DNA of 64,000 bases from Nomia melanderi (taxonomy: Eukaryota > Arthropoda > Insecta > Hymenoptera > Halictidae), in the NCBI RefSeq assembly GCF_051020985.1, contig NW_027475149.1, forward strand, positions 186,001-250,000. Reading direction: 5' to 3'. Shown one piece after another: positions 48,620-62,600 of this stretch. The position numbers and the translations under genes are program-made. The notes under the pieces were generated by a model that searched no databases, was not told where the DNA came from, and worked only from the letters and a program-made list of their open reading frames with translations. Within the stretch, counting starts at the first letter, position 1. Every line of letters begins with the position of its first letter.

Positions 48620-51242
48620 AAGATATCACCAGATATATATGGGATTTTTCCCTGACCCTAAGTGTCCGGCCCCTCGGGACGGTGGTTTTCTCAGCCCCTG
48701 GTGGTCCGAGGTAGTTCCCGCTGCACAGATTCATGCGCCAGGGCCTCCTACAGATAACTCACTTTGGTTTATTGCGCTATCTATAATAGCACCCGAGATA
48801 TCACCAGATATATATTGGATTTTTCCCTTACCCTGAGTGTCCGGCCCCATGAGACGGTGGTTTTCTCGGCCCCTGGTGGTCCTAGGTCGTTCCCGCTGCA
48901 CAGATGCATGCGCCAGGGCCTCCTGCAGATAATTCCCTTTGGCTTATTGCGCTATCTCTAATAGCACCCGAGATATCACCAGATATATATTGGATTTTCC
49001 CCTGACCCTGAGTGGCCGGCCCCATGAGACGGTGGTCTTCTCGGCCCCTGGTGGTCCGAGGTCGTTCCCGCTGCACAGATTCATGCGCCAGGGCCTCCTG
49101 CAGATAATTCACTTTCGTTTATTGCGCTATCTCTAATAGCACCCGAGATATCACCAGATATATATTGGATTTTCCACTGACCCTGAGTGTCCGGCCGCAT
49201 GAGACTGTAGTTTTCTCGGCCCCTGGTGGTCCGAGGTGGTTCCCGCTGCACAGATTCATGCGCCAGGGCCTCCTACAGACAATGCACTTTGATTTATTGC
49301 GCTATCTGTAATAGCACCCGAGATATCACCAGATATGTATTGGATTTTTCCCTGACCCTGAGTGTCCGGCCCCATGAGACTGTGGTTTTCTCGGCCCCTG
49401 GTGGTCCGAGGTAGTTCCCGCTGCACAGATTCATGCGCCAGGGCCTCCTACAGACAATGCACTTTGATTTATTGCGCTATCTCTAATAGCACCCAAGATA
49501 TCACCAGATATATATAGGATTTTTCCCTGACCCTGACTGTCTGGCCCCATGAGACGGTGATTTTCTCGGCTCCTGGTGGTCCTAGGTCGTTCCCGTTGCA
49601 CAGATTCATGCGCCAGGACCTCCTGCAGATAATTCACTTCGGTTTATTGCGCTATCTCTAACAGCACCCAAGATATCACCAGATATATATTGGATTTATC
49701 CCTGACCCTCAGTGTCCGGCCCCATGAGACTGTGGTTTTTTCGGCCCCTGGTGGTCCGAGGTCGTTCCCGTTGCACAGATTCATGCGCCAGGGCCTCCTA
49801 CAGACAATGCACTTTGATTTATTGCGCTATCTGTAATAGCACCCGAGATATCACCAGATATATATTGGATATTTCCCTCACCCTGAGTGTCCAGCCACAT
49901 GAGACGGTGGTTTTCTCGGCCCTGGTTGACCGAGGTCGTTCCCGCTGCACAGATTCATGCGCCAGGGCCTCCTGCAGATAATTCACTTTGATTTATCGCG
50001 CTATCTGTAATAGCACCCGAGATATCACCAGATATATATAGGATATTTCCCTCACCCTGAGTGTCCAGCCCCATGAGACGGTGGTTTTCTCGGCCCCTGG
50101 TGGACCGAGGTCGTTCCCGCTGCACAGATTCATGCGCCAGGGCCTCCTGCATATAATTCGCTTTGGTTTATTTCGCTATCTGTAATAGGAACCGAGATAT
50201 CACCAGATATATATTGGATTTTCCCCAGACCCTGAGTGTCCGTCCCCATGAGACTGTAGTTTTCTCGGCCCCTGGTGGACCGAGGTCGTTCCCGCTTCCC
50301 ATATTCATGCGCCAGGGCCTCCTGCAGATAATTCACTTTGGTTTATTGCGCTGTATCTAATAGCACCCGAGATATCACCAGATATATATTGGATTTTCCC
50401 CTGACCCTGAGTGTCCGGCCCCATGCGACTGTGGTTTTTTCGGACCCTGGTGGTCCGAGGTCGTTCCCGCTGCACAGATTCAGGCAGCAGGGCCTCCTGC
50501 AGATAACTCACTTGGTTTATTGCGCTATCTCTAATAGCACCCGAGATATCACCAGATATATATTGGATATTTCCCTCACCCTGAGTGTCCAGCCCCATGA
50601 GACGGTGGTTTTCTCGGCCCCTGGTGGTCCGAGGTCGTTCCCGCTGCACAGATACATGCGCCAGGGCCTCCTGCAGATAATTCACTTTGATTTATTGCGC
50701 TATCTGTAATAGCACCCGAGATATCACCAGATATATATTGGATTTTCCCCTGACCCTGAGTGTCCGGCCCCATGAGACTGTGGTTTTCTCGGCCCCTGGT
50801 GGTCCGAGGTCGTACCCGCTGCACAGATTCATGCGCCAGGGCCTCCTACAGACAATGCACTTTGATTTATTGCGCTATCTGTAATAGCACCCGAGATATC
50901 ACCATATATATATTGAATTTTTCACAGACCCTGAGTGTCCGGCCCCATGAGACGGTGGTTTTCTCGGACCCTGGTGGTCCGAGGTCGTTCCCGCTGTACA
51001 GATTCGTGCGCCAGGGCCTCCTACAGACAATGCACTTTGATTTATTGCGCTATCTGTAATAGCACTCGAGATATCACCAGATATATGCTGCATTTTTACA
51101 TCACCTTGGGTGACGGATTCCGAATATCACTAATTTTCTCGGCCCCTGGTGGTCCGAGGTCGTTCCTGCTGCACAGATTCATTCGCCAGTGCCTCCTACA
51201 GACAATGCACTTTGATTTATTGCGGTATCTCTAATAGCACCC

Positions 51243-51416
51243 TAGATATCACCAAATATATATTGGGTTTTTCCCGGACCCTTACAGTCCGGCCCCATGA
51301 GACGGTGATTTTCTCGGCCCCTGCTGGTCCGAGGTCGTTCCCGCTGCACAGATTCAGGCAGCAGGGCCTCCTGCAGATAACTCACTTGGTTTATTGCGCT
51401 ATCTCTAATAGCACCC
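51243..51416 (+). repeat. Hybrid monomer, type 6 left / type 1 right
   Basis: Begins as type 6 (CCAAATATATATTGGG, CGGACCCTTACAGTCC, CCCCTGCTGGTCC) and ends as type 1 (TTCAGGCAGCAGG, ACTCACTTGG), inheriting the 1-base deletion of type 1. As a result types 2-3-4-5 follow for a second time, producing an 874-bp local repeat (50,543 to 51,417). Confidence 0.85.
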
Positions 51417-53166
51417 GAGATATCACCAGATATATATTGGATATTTCCCTCACCCTGAGTGTCCAGCCCCATGAGACGGTGGTTTTCTCGGCCCCTGGTG
51501 GTCCGAGGTCGTTCCCGCTGCACAGATACATGCGCCAGGGCCTCCTGCAGATAATTCACTTTGATTTATTGCGCTATCTGTAATAGCACCCGAGATATCA
51601 CCAGATATATATTGGATTTTCCCCTGACCCTGAGTGTCCGGCCCCATGAGACTGTGGTTTTCTCGGCCCCTGGTGGTCCGAGGTCGTACCCGCTGCACAG
51701 ATTCATGCGCCAGGGCCTCCTACAGACAATGCACTTTGATTTATTGCGCTATCTGTAATAGCACCCGAGATATCACCATATATATATTGAATTTTTCACA
51801 GACCCTGAGTGTCCGGCCCCATGAGACGGTGGTTTTCTCGGACCCTGGTGGTCCGAGGTCGTTCCCGCTGTACAGATTCGTGCGCCAGGGCCTCCTACAG
51901 ACAATGCACTTTGATTTATTGCGCTATCTGTAATAGCACTCGAGATATCACCAGATATATGCTGCATTTTTACATCACCTTGGGTGACGGATTCCGAATA
52001 TCACTAATTTTCTCGGCCCCTGGTGGTCCGAGGTCGTTCCTGCTGCACAGATTCATTCGCCAGTGCCTCCTACAGACAATGCACTTTGATTTATTGCGGT
52101 ATCTCTAATAGCACCCTAGATATCACCAAATATATATTGGGTTTTTCCCGGACCCTTACAGTCCGGCCCCATGAGACGGTGATTTTCTCGGCCCCTGCTG
52201 GTCCGAGGTCGTTCCCGCTGCACAGAATCATGCGCCAGGGCTTCCTGCAGACAATCCACTTTGGTTTATTGCGCTATCTCTAACAGCACCCAAGATATCA
52301 CCAGATATATATGGGATTTTTCCCTGACCCTAAGTGTCCGGCCCCTCGGGACGGTGGTTTTCTCAGCCCCTGGTGGTCCGAGGTAGTTCCCGCTGCACAG
52401 ATTCATGCGCCAGGGCCTCCTACAGATAACTCACTTTGGTTTATTGCGCTATCTATAATAGCACCCGAGATATCACCAGATATATATTGGATTTTTCCCT
52501 TACCCTGAGTGTCCGGCCCCATGAGACGGTGGTTTTCTCGGCCCCTGGTGGTCCTAGGTCGTTCCCGCTGCACAGATGCATGCGCCAGGGCCTCCTGCAG
52601 ATAATTCCCTTTGGCTTATTGCGCTATCTCTAATAGCACCCGAGATATCACCAGATATATATTGGATTTTCCCCTGACCCTGAGTGGCCGGCCCCATGAG
52701 ACGGTGGTCTTCTCGGCCCCTGGTGGTCCGAGGTCGTTCCTGCTGCACAGATTCATGCGCCACGGCCTCCTGCAGATAATTCACTTTCGTTTATTGCGCT
52801 ATCTCTAATAGCACCCGAGATATCACCAGATATATATTGGATTTTCCACTGACCCTGAGTGTCCGGCCGCATGTGACTGTAGTTTTCTCGGCCCCTGGTG
52901 GTCCGTGGTGGTTCCCGCTGCACAGATTCATGCGACAGGGCCTCCTACAGACAATGCACTTTGATTTATTGCGCTATCTGTAATAGCACCCGAGATATCA
53001 CCACATATATATTGGATTTTTCCCTGACCCTGAGTGTCCGGCCCCATGAGACGGTGGTTTTCTCGGCCCCTGGTGGTCCGAGGTCGTTCCCGCTTCACAG
53101 ATTCATGCGCCAGGGCCTCCTACAGACAATGCACTTTGATTTATTGCGCTATCTGTAATAGCACCC

Positions 53167-53341
53167 GAGATATCACCAGATATATATTGGATATTTCCCT
53201 CACCCTGAGTGTCCAGCCCCATCAGACGGTGGTTTTCTCGGCCCCTGGTGGACCGAGGTGGTTCCCGCTGCACAGATTCATGCGCCAGGGCCTCCTACAG
53301 ACAATGCACTTTGATTTATTGCGCTATCTGTAATAGCACCC
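53167..53341 (+). repeat. Hybrid monomer, type 12 left / type 10 right
   Basis: Left part with CCCCATCAGACGG and GTGGACCGAGG (type 12), right part with GAGGTGGTTCCCGC (type 10). It is followed by type 14, the same neighbour that type 10 has at 49,145-49,320. The hybrid therefore restores a pre-existing abnormal junction rather than making a new one. Confidence 0.8.
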
Positions 53342-56139
53342 GAGATATCACCAGATATGTATTGGATTTTTCCCTGACCCTGAGTGTCCGGCCCCATGAG
53401 ACTGTGGTTTTCTCGGCCCCTGGTGGTCCGAGGTAGTTCCCGCTGCACAGATTCATGCGCCAGGGCCTCCTACAGACAATGCACTTTGATTTATTGCGCT
53501 ATCTCTAATAGCACCCAAGATATCACCAGATATATATAGGATTTTTCCCTGACCCTGACTGTCTGGCCCCATGAGACGGTGATTTTCTCGGCTCCTGGTG
53601 GTCCGAGGTCGTTCCCGTTGCACAGATTCATGCGCCAGGACCTCCTGCAGATAATTCACTTCGGTTTATTGCGCTATCTCTAACAGCACCCAAGATATCA
53701 CCAGATATATATTGGATTTATCCCTGACCCTCAGTGTCCGGCCCCATGAGACTGTGGTTTTTTCGGCCCCTGGTGGTCCGAGGTCGTTCCCGTTGCACAG
53801 ATTCATGCGCCAGGGCCTCCTACAGACAATGCACTTTGATTTATTGCGCTATCTGTAATAGCACCCGAGATATCACCAGATATATATTGGATATTTCCCT
53901 CACCCTGAGTGTCCAGCCACATGAGACGGTGGTTTTCTCGGCCCTGGTTGACCGAGGTCGTTCCCGCTGCACAGATTCATGCGCCAGGGCCTCCTGCAGA
54001 TAATTCACTTTGATTTATCGCGCTATCTGTAATAGCACCCGAGATATCACCAGATATATATAGGATATTTCCCTCACCCTGAGTGTCCAGCCCCATGAGA
54101 CGGTGGATTTCTCGGCCCCTGGTGGACCGAGGTCGTTCCCGCTGCACAGATTCATGCGCCAGGGCCTCCTGCATATAATTCGCTTTGGTTTATTTCGCTA
54201 TCTGTAATAGGAACCGAGATATCACCAGATATATATTGGATTTTCCCCAGACCCTGAGTGTCCGTCCCCATGAGACTGTAGTTTTCTCGGCCCCTGGTGG
54301 ACCGAGGTCGTTCCCGCTTCCCATATTCATGCGCCAGGGCCTCCTGCAGATAATTCACTTTGGTTTATTGCGCTGTATCTAATAGCACCCGAGATATCAC
54401 CAGATATATATTGGATTTTCCCCTGACCCTGAGTGTCCGGCCCCATGCGACTGTGGTTTTTTCGGACCCAGGTGGTCCGAGGTCGTTCCCGCTGCACAGA
54501 TTCAGGCAGCAGGGCCTCCTGCAGATAACTCACTTGGTTTATTGCGCTATCTCTAATAGCACCCGAGATATCACCAGATATATATTGGATATTTCCCTCA
54601 CCCTGAGTGTCCAGCCCCATGAGACGGTGGTTTTCTCGGCCCCTGGTGGTCCGAGGTCGTTCCCGCTGCACAGATACATGCGCCAGGGCCTCCTGCAGAT
54701 AATTCACTTTGATTTATTGCGCTATCTGTAATAGCACCCGAGATATCACCAGATATATATTGGATTTTCCCCTGACCCTGAGTGTCCGGCCCCATGAGAC
54801 TGTGGTTTTCTCGGCCCCTGGTGGTCCGAGGTCGTACCCGCTGCACAGATTCATGCGCCAGGGCCTCCTACAGACAATGCACTTTGATTTATTGCGCTAT
54901 CTGTAATAGCACCCGAGATATCACCATATATATATTGAATTTTTCACTGACCCTGAGTGTCCGGCCCCATGAGACGGTGGTTTTCTCGGCCCCTGGTGGT
55001 CCGAGGTCGTTCCCGCTGTACAGATTCGTGCGCCAGGGCCTCCTACAGACAATGCACTTTGATTTATTGCGCTATCTGTAATAGCACTCGAGATATCACC
55101 AGATATATGCTGCATTTTTACATCACCTTGGGTGACGGATTCCGAATATCACTAATTTTCTCGGCCCCTGGTGGTCCGAGGTCGTTCCTGCTGCACAGAT
55201 TCATTCGCCAGTGCCTCCTACAGACAATGCACTTTGATTTATTGCGGTATCTCTAATAGCACCCTAGATATCACCAAATATATATTGGGTTTTTCCCGGA
55301 CCCTTACAGTCCGGCCCCATGAGACGGTGATTTTCTCGGCCCCTGCTGGTCCGAGGTCGTTCCCGCTGCACAGAATCATGCGCCAGGGCTTCCTGCAGAC
55401 AATCCACTTTGGTTTATTGCGCTATCTCTAACAGCACCCAAGATATCACCAGATATATATGGGATTTTTCCCTGACCCTAAGTGTCCGGCCCCTCGGGAC
55501 GGTGGTTTTCTCAGCCCCTGGTGGTCCGAGGTAGTTCCCGCTGCACAGATTCATGCGCCAGGGCCTCCTACAGATAACTCACTTTGGTTTATTGCGCTAT
55601 CTATAATAGCACCCGAGATATCACCAGATATATATTGGATTTTTCCCTTACCCTGAGTGTCCGGCCCCATGAGACGGTGGTTTTCTCGGCCCCTGGTGGT
55701 CCTAGGTCGTTCCCGCTGCACAGATGCATGCGCCAGGGCCTCCTGCAGATAATTCCCTTTGGCTTATTGCGCTATCTCTAATAGCACCCGAGATATCACC
55801 AGATATATATTGGATTTTCCCCTGACCCTGAGTGGCCGGCCCCATGAGATGGTGGTCTTCTCGGCCCCTGGTGGTCCGAGGTCGTTCCCGCTGCACAGAT
55901 TCATGCGCCAGGGCCTCCTGCAGATAATTCACTTTCGTTTATTGCGCTATCTGTAATAGCACCCGAGATATCACCAGATATATATTGGATATATCCCTCA
56001 CCCTGAGTGTCCAGCCCCATCAGACGGTGGTTTTCTCGGCCCCTGGTGGACCGAGGTCGTTCCCGCTGCACAGATTCATGCGCCTGGTCCTCCTGCAGAT
56101 AATTCACTTTGATTTATTTCGCCATCTGTAATAGGACCC

Positions 56140-59100
56140 GAGATATCACCAGATATATATTGGATTTTCCCCAGACCCTGAGTTGTCGGCGCCATGAGAC
56201 TGTGGTTTTCTCGGCCCCTGGTGGTCCGAGGTCGTTCCCGCTGCACAGATTCGTGCGCCAGGGCCTCCTACAGACAATGCACTTTGATTTATTGCGCTAT
56301 CTGTAATAGCACTCGAGATATCACCAGATATATGCTGCATTTTTACATCACCTTGGGTGACGGATTCCGAATATCACTAATTTTCTCGGCCCCTGGTGGT
56401 CCGAGGTCGTTCCTGCTGCACAGATTCATTCGCCAGTGCCTCCTACAGACAATGCACTTTGATTTATTCCGGTATCTCTAATAGCACCCTAGATATCACC
56501 AAATATATATTGGGTTTTTCCCGGACCCTTACAGTCCGGCCCCATGAGACGGTGATTTTCTCGGCCCCTGCTGGTCCGAGGTCGTTCCCGCTGCACAGAA
56601 TCATGCGCCAGGGCTTCCTGCAGACAATCCACTTTGGTTTATTGCGCTATCTCTAACAGCACCCAAGATATCACCAGATATATATGGGATTTTTCCCTGA
56701 CCCTAAGTGTCCGGCCCCTCGGGACGGTGGTTTTCTCAGCCCCTGGTGGTCCGAGGTAGTTCCCGCTGCACAGATTCATGCGCCAGGGCCTCCTACAGAT
56801 AACTCACTTTGGTTTATTGCGCTATCTATAATAGCACCCGAGATATCACCAGATATATATTGGATTTTTCCCTTACCCTGAGTGTCCGGCCCCATGAGAC
56901 GGTGGTTTTCTCGGCCCCTGGTGGTCCTAGGTCGTTCCCGCTGCACAGATGCATGCGCCAGGGCCTCCTGCAGATAATTCCCTTTGGCTTATTGCGCTAT
57001 CTCTAATAGCACCCGAGATATCACCAGATATATATTGGATTTTCCCCTGACCCTGAGTGGCCGGCCCCATGAGACGGTGGTCTTCTCGGCCCCTGGTGGT
57101 CCGAGGTCGTTCCCGCTGCACAGATTCATGCGCCAGGGCCTCCTGCAGATAATTCACTTTCGTTTATTGCGCTATCTCTAATAGCACCCGAGATATCACC
57201 AGATATATATTGGATTTTCCACTGACCCTGAGTGTCCGGCCGCATGAGACTGTAGTTTTCTCGGCCCCTGGTGGTCCGTGGTGGTTCCCGCTGCACAGAT
57301 TCATGCGACAGGGCCTCCTACAGACAATGCACTTTGATTTATTGCGCTATCTGTAATAGCACCCGAGATATCACCACATATATATTGGATTTTTCCCTGA
57401 CCCTGAGTGTCCGGCCCCATGAGACGGTGGTTTTCTCGGCCCCTGGTGGTCCGAGGTCGTTCCCGCTTCACAGATTCATGCGCCAGGGCCTCCTACAGAC
57501 AATGCACTTTGATTTATTGCGCTATCTGTAATAGCACCCGAGATATCACCAGATATATATTGGATATTTCCCTCACCCTGAGTGTCCAGCCCCATCAGAC
57601 GGTGGTTTTCTCGGCCCCTGGTGGACCGAGGTCGTTCCCGCTTCCCATATTCATGCGCCAGGGCCTCCTGCAGATAATTCACTTTGGTTTATTGCGCTGT
57701 ATCTAATAGCACCCGAGATATCACCAGATATATATTGGATTTTCCCCTGACCCTGAGTGTCCGGCCCCATGCGACTGTGGTTTTTTCGGACCCTGGTGGT
57801 CCGAGGTCGTTCCCGCTGCACAGATTCAGGCAGCAGGGCCTCCTGCAGATAACTCACTTGGTTTATTGCGCTATCTCTAATAGCACCCGAGATATCACCA
57901 GATATATATTGGATATTTCCCTCACCCTGAGTGTCCAGCCCCATGAGACGGTGGTTTTCTCGGCCCCTGGTGGTCCGAGGTCGTTCCCGCTGCACAGATA
58001 CATGCGCCAGGGCCTCCTGCAGATAATTCACTTTGATTTATTGCGCTATCTGTAATAGCACCCGAGATATCACCAGATATATATTGGATTTTCCCCTGAC
58101 CCTGAGTGTCCGGCCCCATGAGACTGTGGTTTTCTCGGCCCCTGGTGGTCCGAGGTCGTACCCGCTGCACAGATTCATGCGCCAGGGCCTCCTACAGACA
58201 ATGCACTTTGATTTATTGCGCTATCTGTAATAGCACCCGAGATATCACCATATATATATTGAATTTTTCACTGACCCTGAGTGTCCGGCCCCATGAGACG
58301 GTGGTTTTCTCGGCCCCTGGTGGTCCGAGGTCGTTCCCGCTGTACAGATTCGTGCGCCAGGGCCTCCTACAGACAATGCACTTTGATTTATTGCGCTATC
58401 TGTAATAGCACTCGAGATACCACCAGATATATGCTGCATTTTTACATCACCTTGGGTGACGGATTCCGAATATCACTAATTTTCTCGGCCCCTGGTGGTC
58501 CCAGGTCGTTCCTGCTGCACAGATTCATTCGCCAGTGCCTCCTACAGACAATGCACTTTGATTTATTGCGGTATCTCTAATAGCACCCTAGATATCACCA
58601 AATATATATTGGGTTTTTCCCGGACCCTTACAGTCCGGCCCCATGAGACGGTGATTTTCTCGGCCCCTGCTGGTCCGAGGTCGTTCCCGCTGCACAGAAT
58701 CATGCGCCAGGGCTTCCTGCAGACAATCCACTTTGGTTTATTGCGCTATCTCTAACAGCACCCAAGATATCACCAGATATATATGGGATTTTTCCCTGAC
58801 CCTAAGTGTCCGGCCCCTCGGGACGGTGGTTTTCTCAGCCCCTGGTGGTCCGAGGTAGTTCCCGCTGCACAGATTCATGCGCCAGGGCCTCCTACAGATA
58901 ACTCACTTTGGTTTATTGCGCTATCTATAATAGCACCCGAGATATCACCAGATATATATTGGATTTTCCCCTGACCCTGAGTGGCCGGCCCCATGAGACG
59001 GTGGTCTTCTCGGCCCCTGGTGGTCCGAGGTCGTTCCCGCTGCACAGATTCATGCGCCAGGGCCTCCTGCAGATAATTCACTTTCGTTTATTGCGCTATC

Positions 59101-59638
59101 TCTAATAGCACCCGAGATATCACCAGATATATATTGGATTTTCCACTGACCCTGAGTGTCCGGCCGCATGAGACTGTGGTTTTCTCGGCCCCTGGTGGTC
59201 CGAGGTGGTTCCCGCTGCACAGATTCATGCGACAGGGCCTCCTACAGACAATGCACTTTGATTTATTGCGCTATCTGTAATAGCACCCGAGATATCACCA
59301 CATATATATTGGATTTTTCCCTGACCCTGAGTGTCCGGCCCCATGAGACGGTGGTTTTCTCGGCCCCTGGTGGTCCGAGGTCGTTCCCGCTTCACAGATT
59401 CATGCGCCAGGGCCTCCTACAGACAATGCACTTTGATTTATTGCGCTATCTGTAATAGCACCCGAGATATCACCAGATATATATTGGATATATCCCTCAC
59501 CCTGAGTGTCCAGCCCCATCAGACGGTGGTTTTCTCGGCCCCTGGTGGACCGAGGTCGTTCCCGCTGCACAGATTCATGCGCCTGGTCCTCCTGCAGATA
59601 ATTCACTTTGATTTATTTCGCCATCTGTAATAGGACCC
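56140..59638 (+). repeat. 20-monomer HOR (3,499 bp), copy 1
   Basis: Order: 13-5-6-7-8-9-10-11-[12/19]-1-2-3-4-5-6-7-9-10-11-12. Twenty units with one 1-base deletion (type 1 at 57,715) give 3,499 bp. It contains two related runs, 5 to 12 (first with 8, second without), so it is itself a composite of two shorter units. Cassette monomers sit at 56,315 and 58,414. The type 13 monomer here ends as type 4 does (ATTCGTGCGCC, GCACTCGAG), explaining its junction to type 5. Confidence 0.88.
57540..57714 (+). repeat. Hybrid monomer, type 12 left / type 19 right
   Basis: CCCCATCAGACGG with GTGGACCGAGG (shared by types 12 and 19), then CTTCCCATATTC and CGCTGTATCT of type 19. The switch lies within the segment where the two types are identical. 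The same hybrid is at 61,039 in the next HOR copy, so it was amplified with the unit. Confidence 0.84.
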
Positions 59639-62600
59639 GAGATATCACCAGATATATATTGGATTTTCCCCAGACCCTGAGTTGTCGGCGCCATGAGACT
59701 GTGGTTTTCTCGGCCCCTGGTGGTCCGAGGTCGTTCCCGCTGCACAGATTCGTGCGCCAGGGCCTCCTACAGACAATGCACTTTGATTTATTGCGCTATC
59801 TGTAATAGCACTCGAGATATCACCAGATATATGCTGCATTTTTACATCACCTTGGGTGACGGATTCCGAATATCACTAATTTTCTCGGCCCCTGGTGGTC
59901 CGAGGTCGTTCCTGCTGCACAGATTCATTCGCCAGTGCCTCCTACAGACAATGCACTTTGATTTATTGCGGTATCTCTAATAGCACCCTAGATATCACCA
60001 AATATATATTGGGTTTTTCCCGGACCCTTACAGTCCGGCCCCATGAGACGGTGATTTTCTCGGCCCCTGCTGGTCCGAGGTCGTTCCCGCTGCACAGAAT
60101 CATGCGCCAGGGCTTCCTGCAGACAATCCACTTTGGTTTATTGCGCTACCTCTAACAGCACCCAAGATATCACCAGATATATATGGGATTTTTCCCTGAC
60201 CCTAAGTGTCCGGCCCCTCGGGACGGTGGTTTTCTCAGCCCCTGGTGGTCCGAGGTAGTTCCCGCTGCACAGATTCATGCGCCAGGGCCTCCTACAGATA
60301 ACTCACTTTGGTTTATTGCGCTATCTATAATAGCACCCGAGATATCACCAGATATATATTGGATTTTTCCCTTACCCTGAGTGTCCGGCCCCATGAGACG
60401 GTGGTTTTCTCGGCCCCTGGTGGTCCTAGGTCGTTCCCGCTGCACAGATGCATGCGCCAGGGCCTCCTGCAGATAATTCCCTTTGGCTTATTGCGCTATC
60501 TCTAATAGCACCCGAGATATCACCAGATATATATTGGATTTTCCCCTGACCCTGAGTGGCCGGCCCCATGAGACGGTGGTCTTCTCGGCCCCTGGTGGTC
60601 CGAGGTCGTTCCCGCTGCACAGATTCATGCGCCAGGGCCTCCTGCAGATAATTCACTTTCGTTTATTGCGCTATCTCTAATAGCACCCGAGATATCACCA
60701 GATATATATTGGATTTTCCACTGACCCTGAGTGTCCGGCCGCATGAGACTGTAGTTTTCTCGGCCCCTGGTGGTCCGTGGTGGTTCCCGCTGCACAGATT
60801 CATGCGACAGGGCCTCCTACAGACAATGCACTTTGATTTATTGCGCTATCTGTAATAGCACCCGAGATATCACCACATATATATTGGATTTTTCCCTGAC
60901 CCTGAGTGTCCGGCCCCATGAGACGGTGGTTTTCTCGGCCCCTGGTGGTCCGAGGTCGTTCCCGCTTCACAGATTCATGCGCCAGGGCCTCCTACAGACA
61001 ATGCACTTTGATTTATTGCGCTATCTGTAATAGCACCCGAGATATCACCAGATATATATTGGATATTTCCCTCACCCTGAGTGTCCAGCCCCATCAGACG
61101 GTGGTTTTCTCGGCCCCTGGTGGACCGAGGTCGTTCCCGCTTCCCATATTCATGCGCCAGGGCCTCCTGCAGATAATTCACTTTGGTTTATTGCGCTGTA
61201 TCTAATAGCACCCGAGATATCACCAGATATATATTGGATTTTCCCCTGACCCTGAGTGTCCGGCCCCATGCGACTGTGGTTTTTTCGGACCCTGGTGGTC
61301 CGAGGTCGTTCCCGCTGCACAGATTCAGGCAGCAGGGCCTCCTGCAGATAACTCACTTGGTTTATTGCGCTATCTCTAATAGCACCCGAGATATCACCAG
61401 ATATATATTGGATATTTCCCTCACCCTGAGTGTCCAGCCCCATGAGACGGTGGTTTTCTCGGCCCCTGGTGGTCCGAGGTCGTTCCCGCTGCACAGATAC
61501 ATGCGCCAGGGCCTCCTGCAGATAATTCACTTTGATTTATTGCGCTATCTGTAATAGCACCCGAGATATCACCAGATATATATTGGATTTTCCCCTGACC
61601 CTGAGTGTCCGGCCCCATGAGACTGTGGTTTTCTCGGCCCCTGGTGGTCCGAGGTCGTACCCGCTGCACAGATTCATGCGCCAGGGCCTCCTACAGACAA
61701 TGCACTTTGATTTATTGCGCTATCTGTAATAGCACCCGAGATATCACCATATATATATTGAATTTTTCACTGACCCTGAGTGTCCGGCCCCATGAGACGG
61801 TGGTTTTCTCGGCCCCTGGTGGTCCGAGGTCGTTCCCGCTGTACAGATTCGTGCGCCAGGGCCTCCTACAGACAATGCACTTTGATTTATTGCGCTATCT
61901 GTAATAGCACTCGAGATATCACCAGATATATGCTGCATTTTTACATCACCTTGGGTGACGGATTCCGAATATCACTAATTTTCTCGGCCCCTGGTGGTCC
62001 GAGGTCGTTCCTGCTGCACAGATTCATTCGCCAGTGCCTCCTACAGACAATGCACTTTGATTTATTGCGGTATCTCTAATAGCACCCTAGATATCACCAA
62101 ATATATATTGGGTTTTTCCCGGACCCTTACAGTCCGGCCCCATGAGACGGTGATTTTCTCGGCCCCTGCTGGTCCGAGGTCGTTCCCGCTGCACAGAATC
62201 ATGCGCCAGGGCTTCCTGCAGACAATCCACTTTGGTTTATTGCGCTATCTCTAACAGCACCCAAGATATCACCAGATATATATGGGATTTTTCCCTGACC
62301 CTAAGTGTCCGGCCCCTCGGGACGGTGGTTTTCTCAGCCCCTGGTGGTCCGAGGTAGTTCCCGCTGCACAGATTCATTCGCCAGGGCCTCCTACAGATAA
62401 CTCACTTTGGTTTATTGCGCTATCTATAATAGCACGCGAGATATCACCAGATATATATTGGATTTTTCCCTTACCCTGAGTGTCCGGCCCCATGAGACGG
62501 TGGTTTTCTCGGCCCCTGGTGGTCCTAGGTCGTTCCCGCTGCACAGATGCATGCGCCAGGGCCTCCTGCAGATAATTCCCTTTGGCTTATTGCGCTATCT

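Larger units (their letters stand above)
45822..56139 (+). repeat. Mosaic of 19 monomer types (right-hand HOR domain, reshuffled part)
   Basis: Types and tags: 1 TTCAGGCAGCAGG (174 bp); 2 CAGATACATGCGCC; 3 GTCGTACCCGCTG; 4 CCATATATATATTGAA; 5 cassette type III; 6 CCAAATATATATTGGG; 7 CCCCTCGGGACGG; 8 CCCTTTGGCTTATT; 9 GAGTGGCCGG; 10 GGCCGCATGAG; 11 ACCACATATATATTGG; 12 CCCCATCAGACGG; 13 TCGGCGCCATGAG; 14 AGATATGTATTGG; 15 ATATATAGGATTTTT; 16 GGATTTATCCC; 17 CAGCCACATGAG (174 bp); 18 CATATAATTCGC; 19 CTTCCCATATTC. Order from 45,822: 3-4-5-6-7-8-9-10-11-12-13-14-15-16-17-[3/6]-7-8-9-10-14-15-16-17-18-19-1-2-3-4-5-[6/1]-2-3-4-5-6-7-8-9-10-11-[12/10]-14-15-16-17-18-19-1-2-3-4-5-6-7-8-9-12. Brackets mark hybrid monomers. 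Confidence 0.86.
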
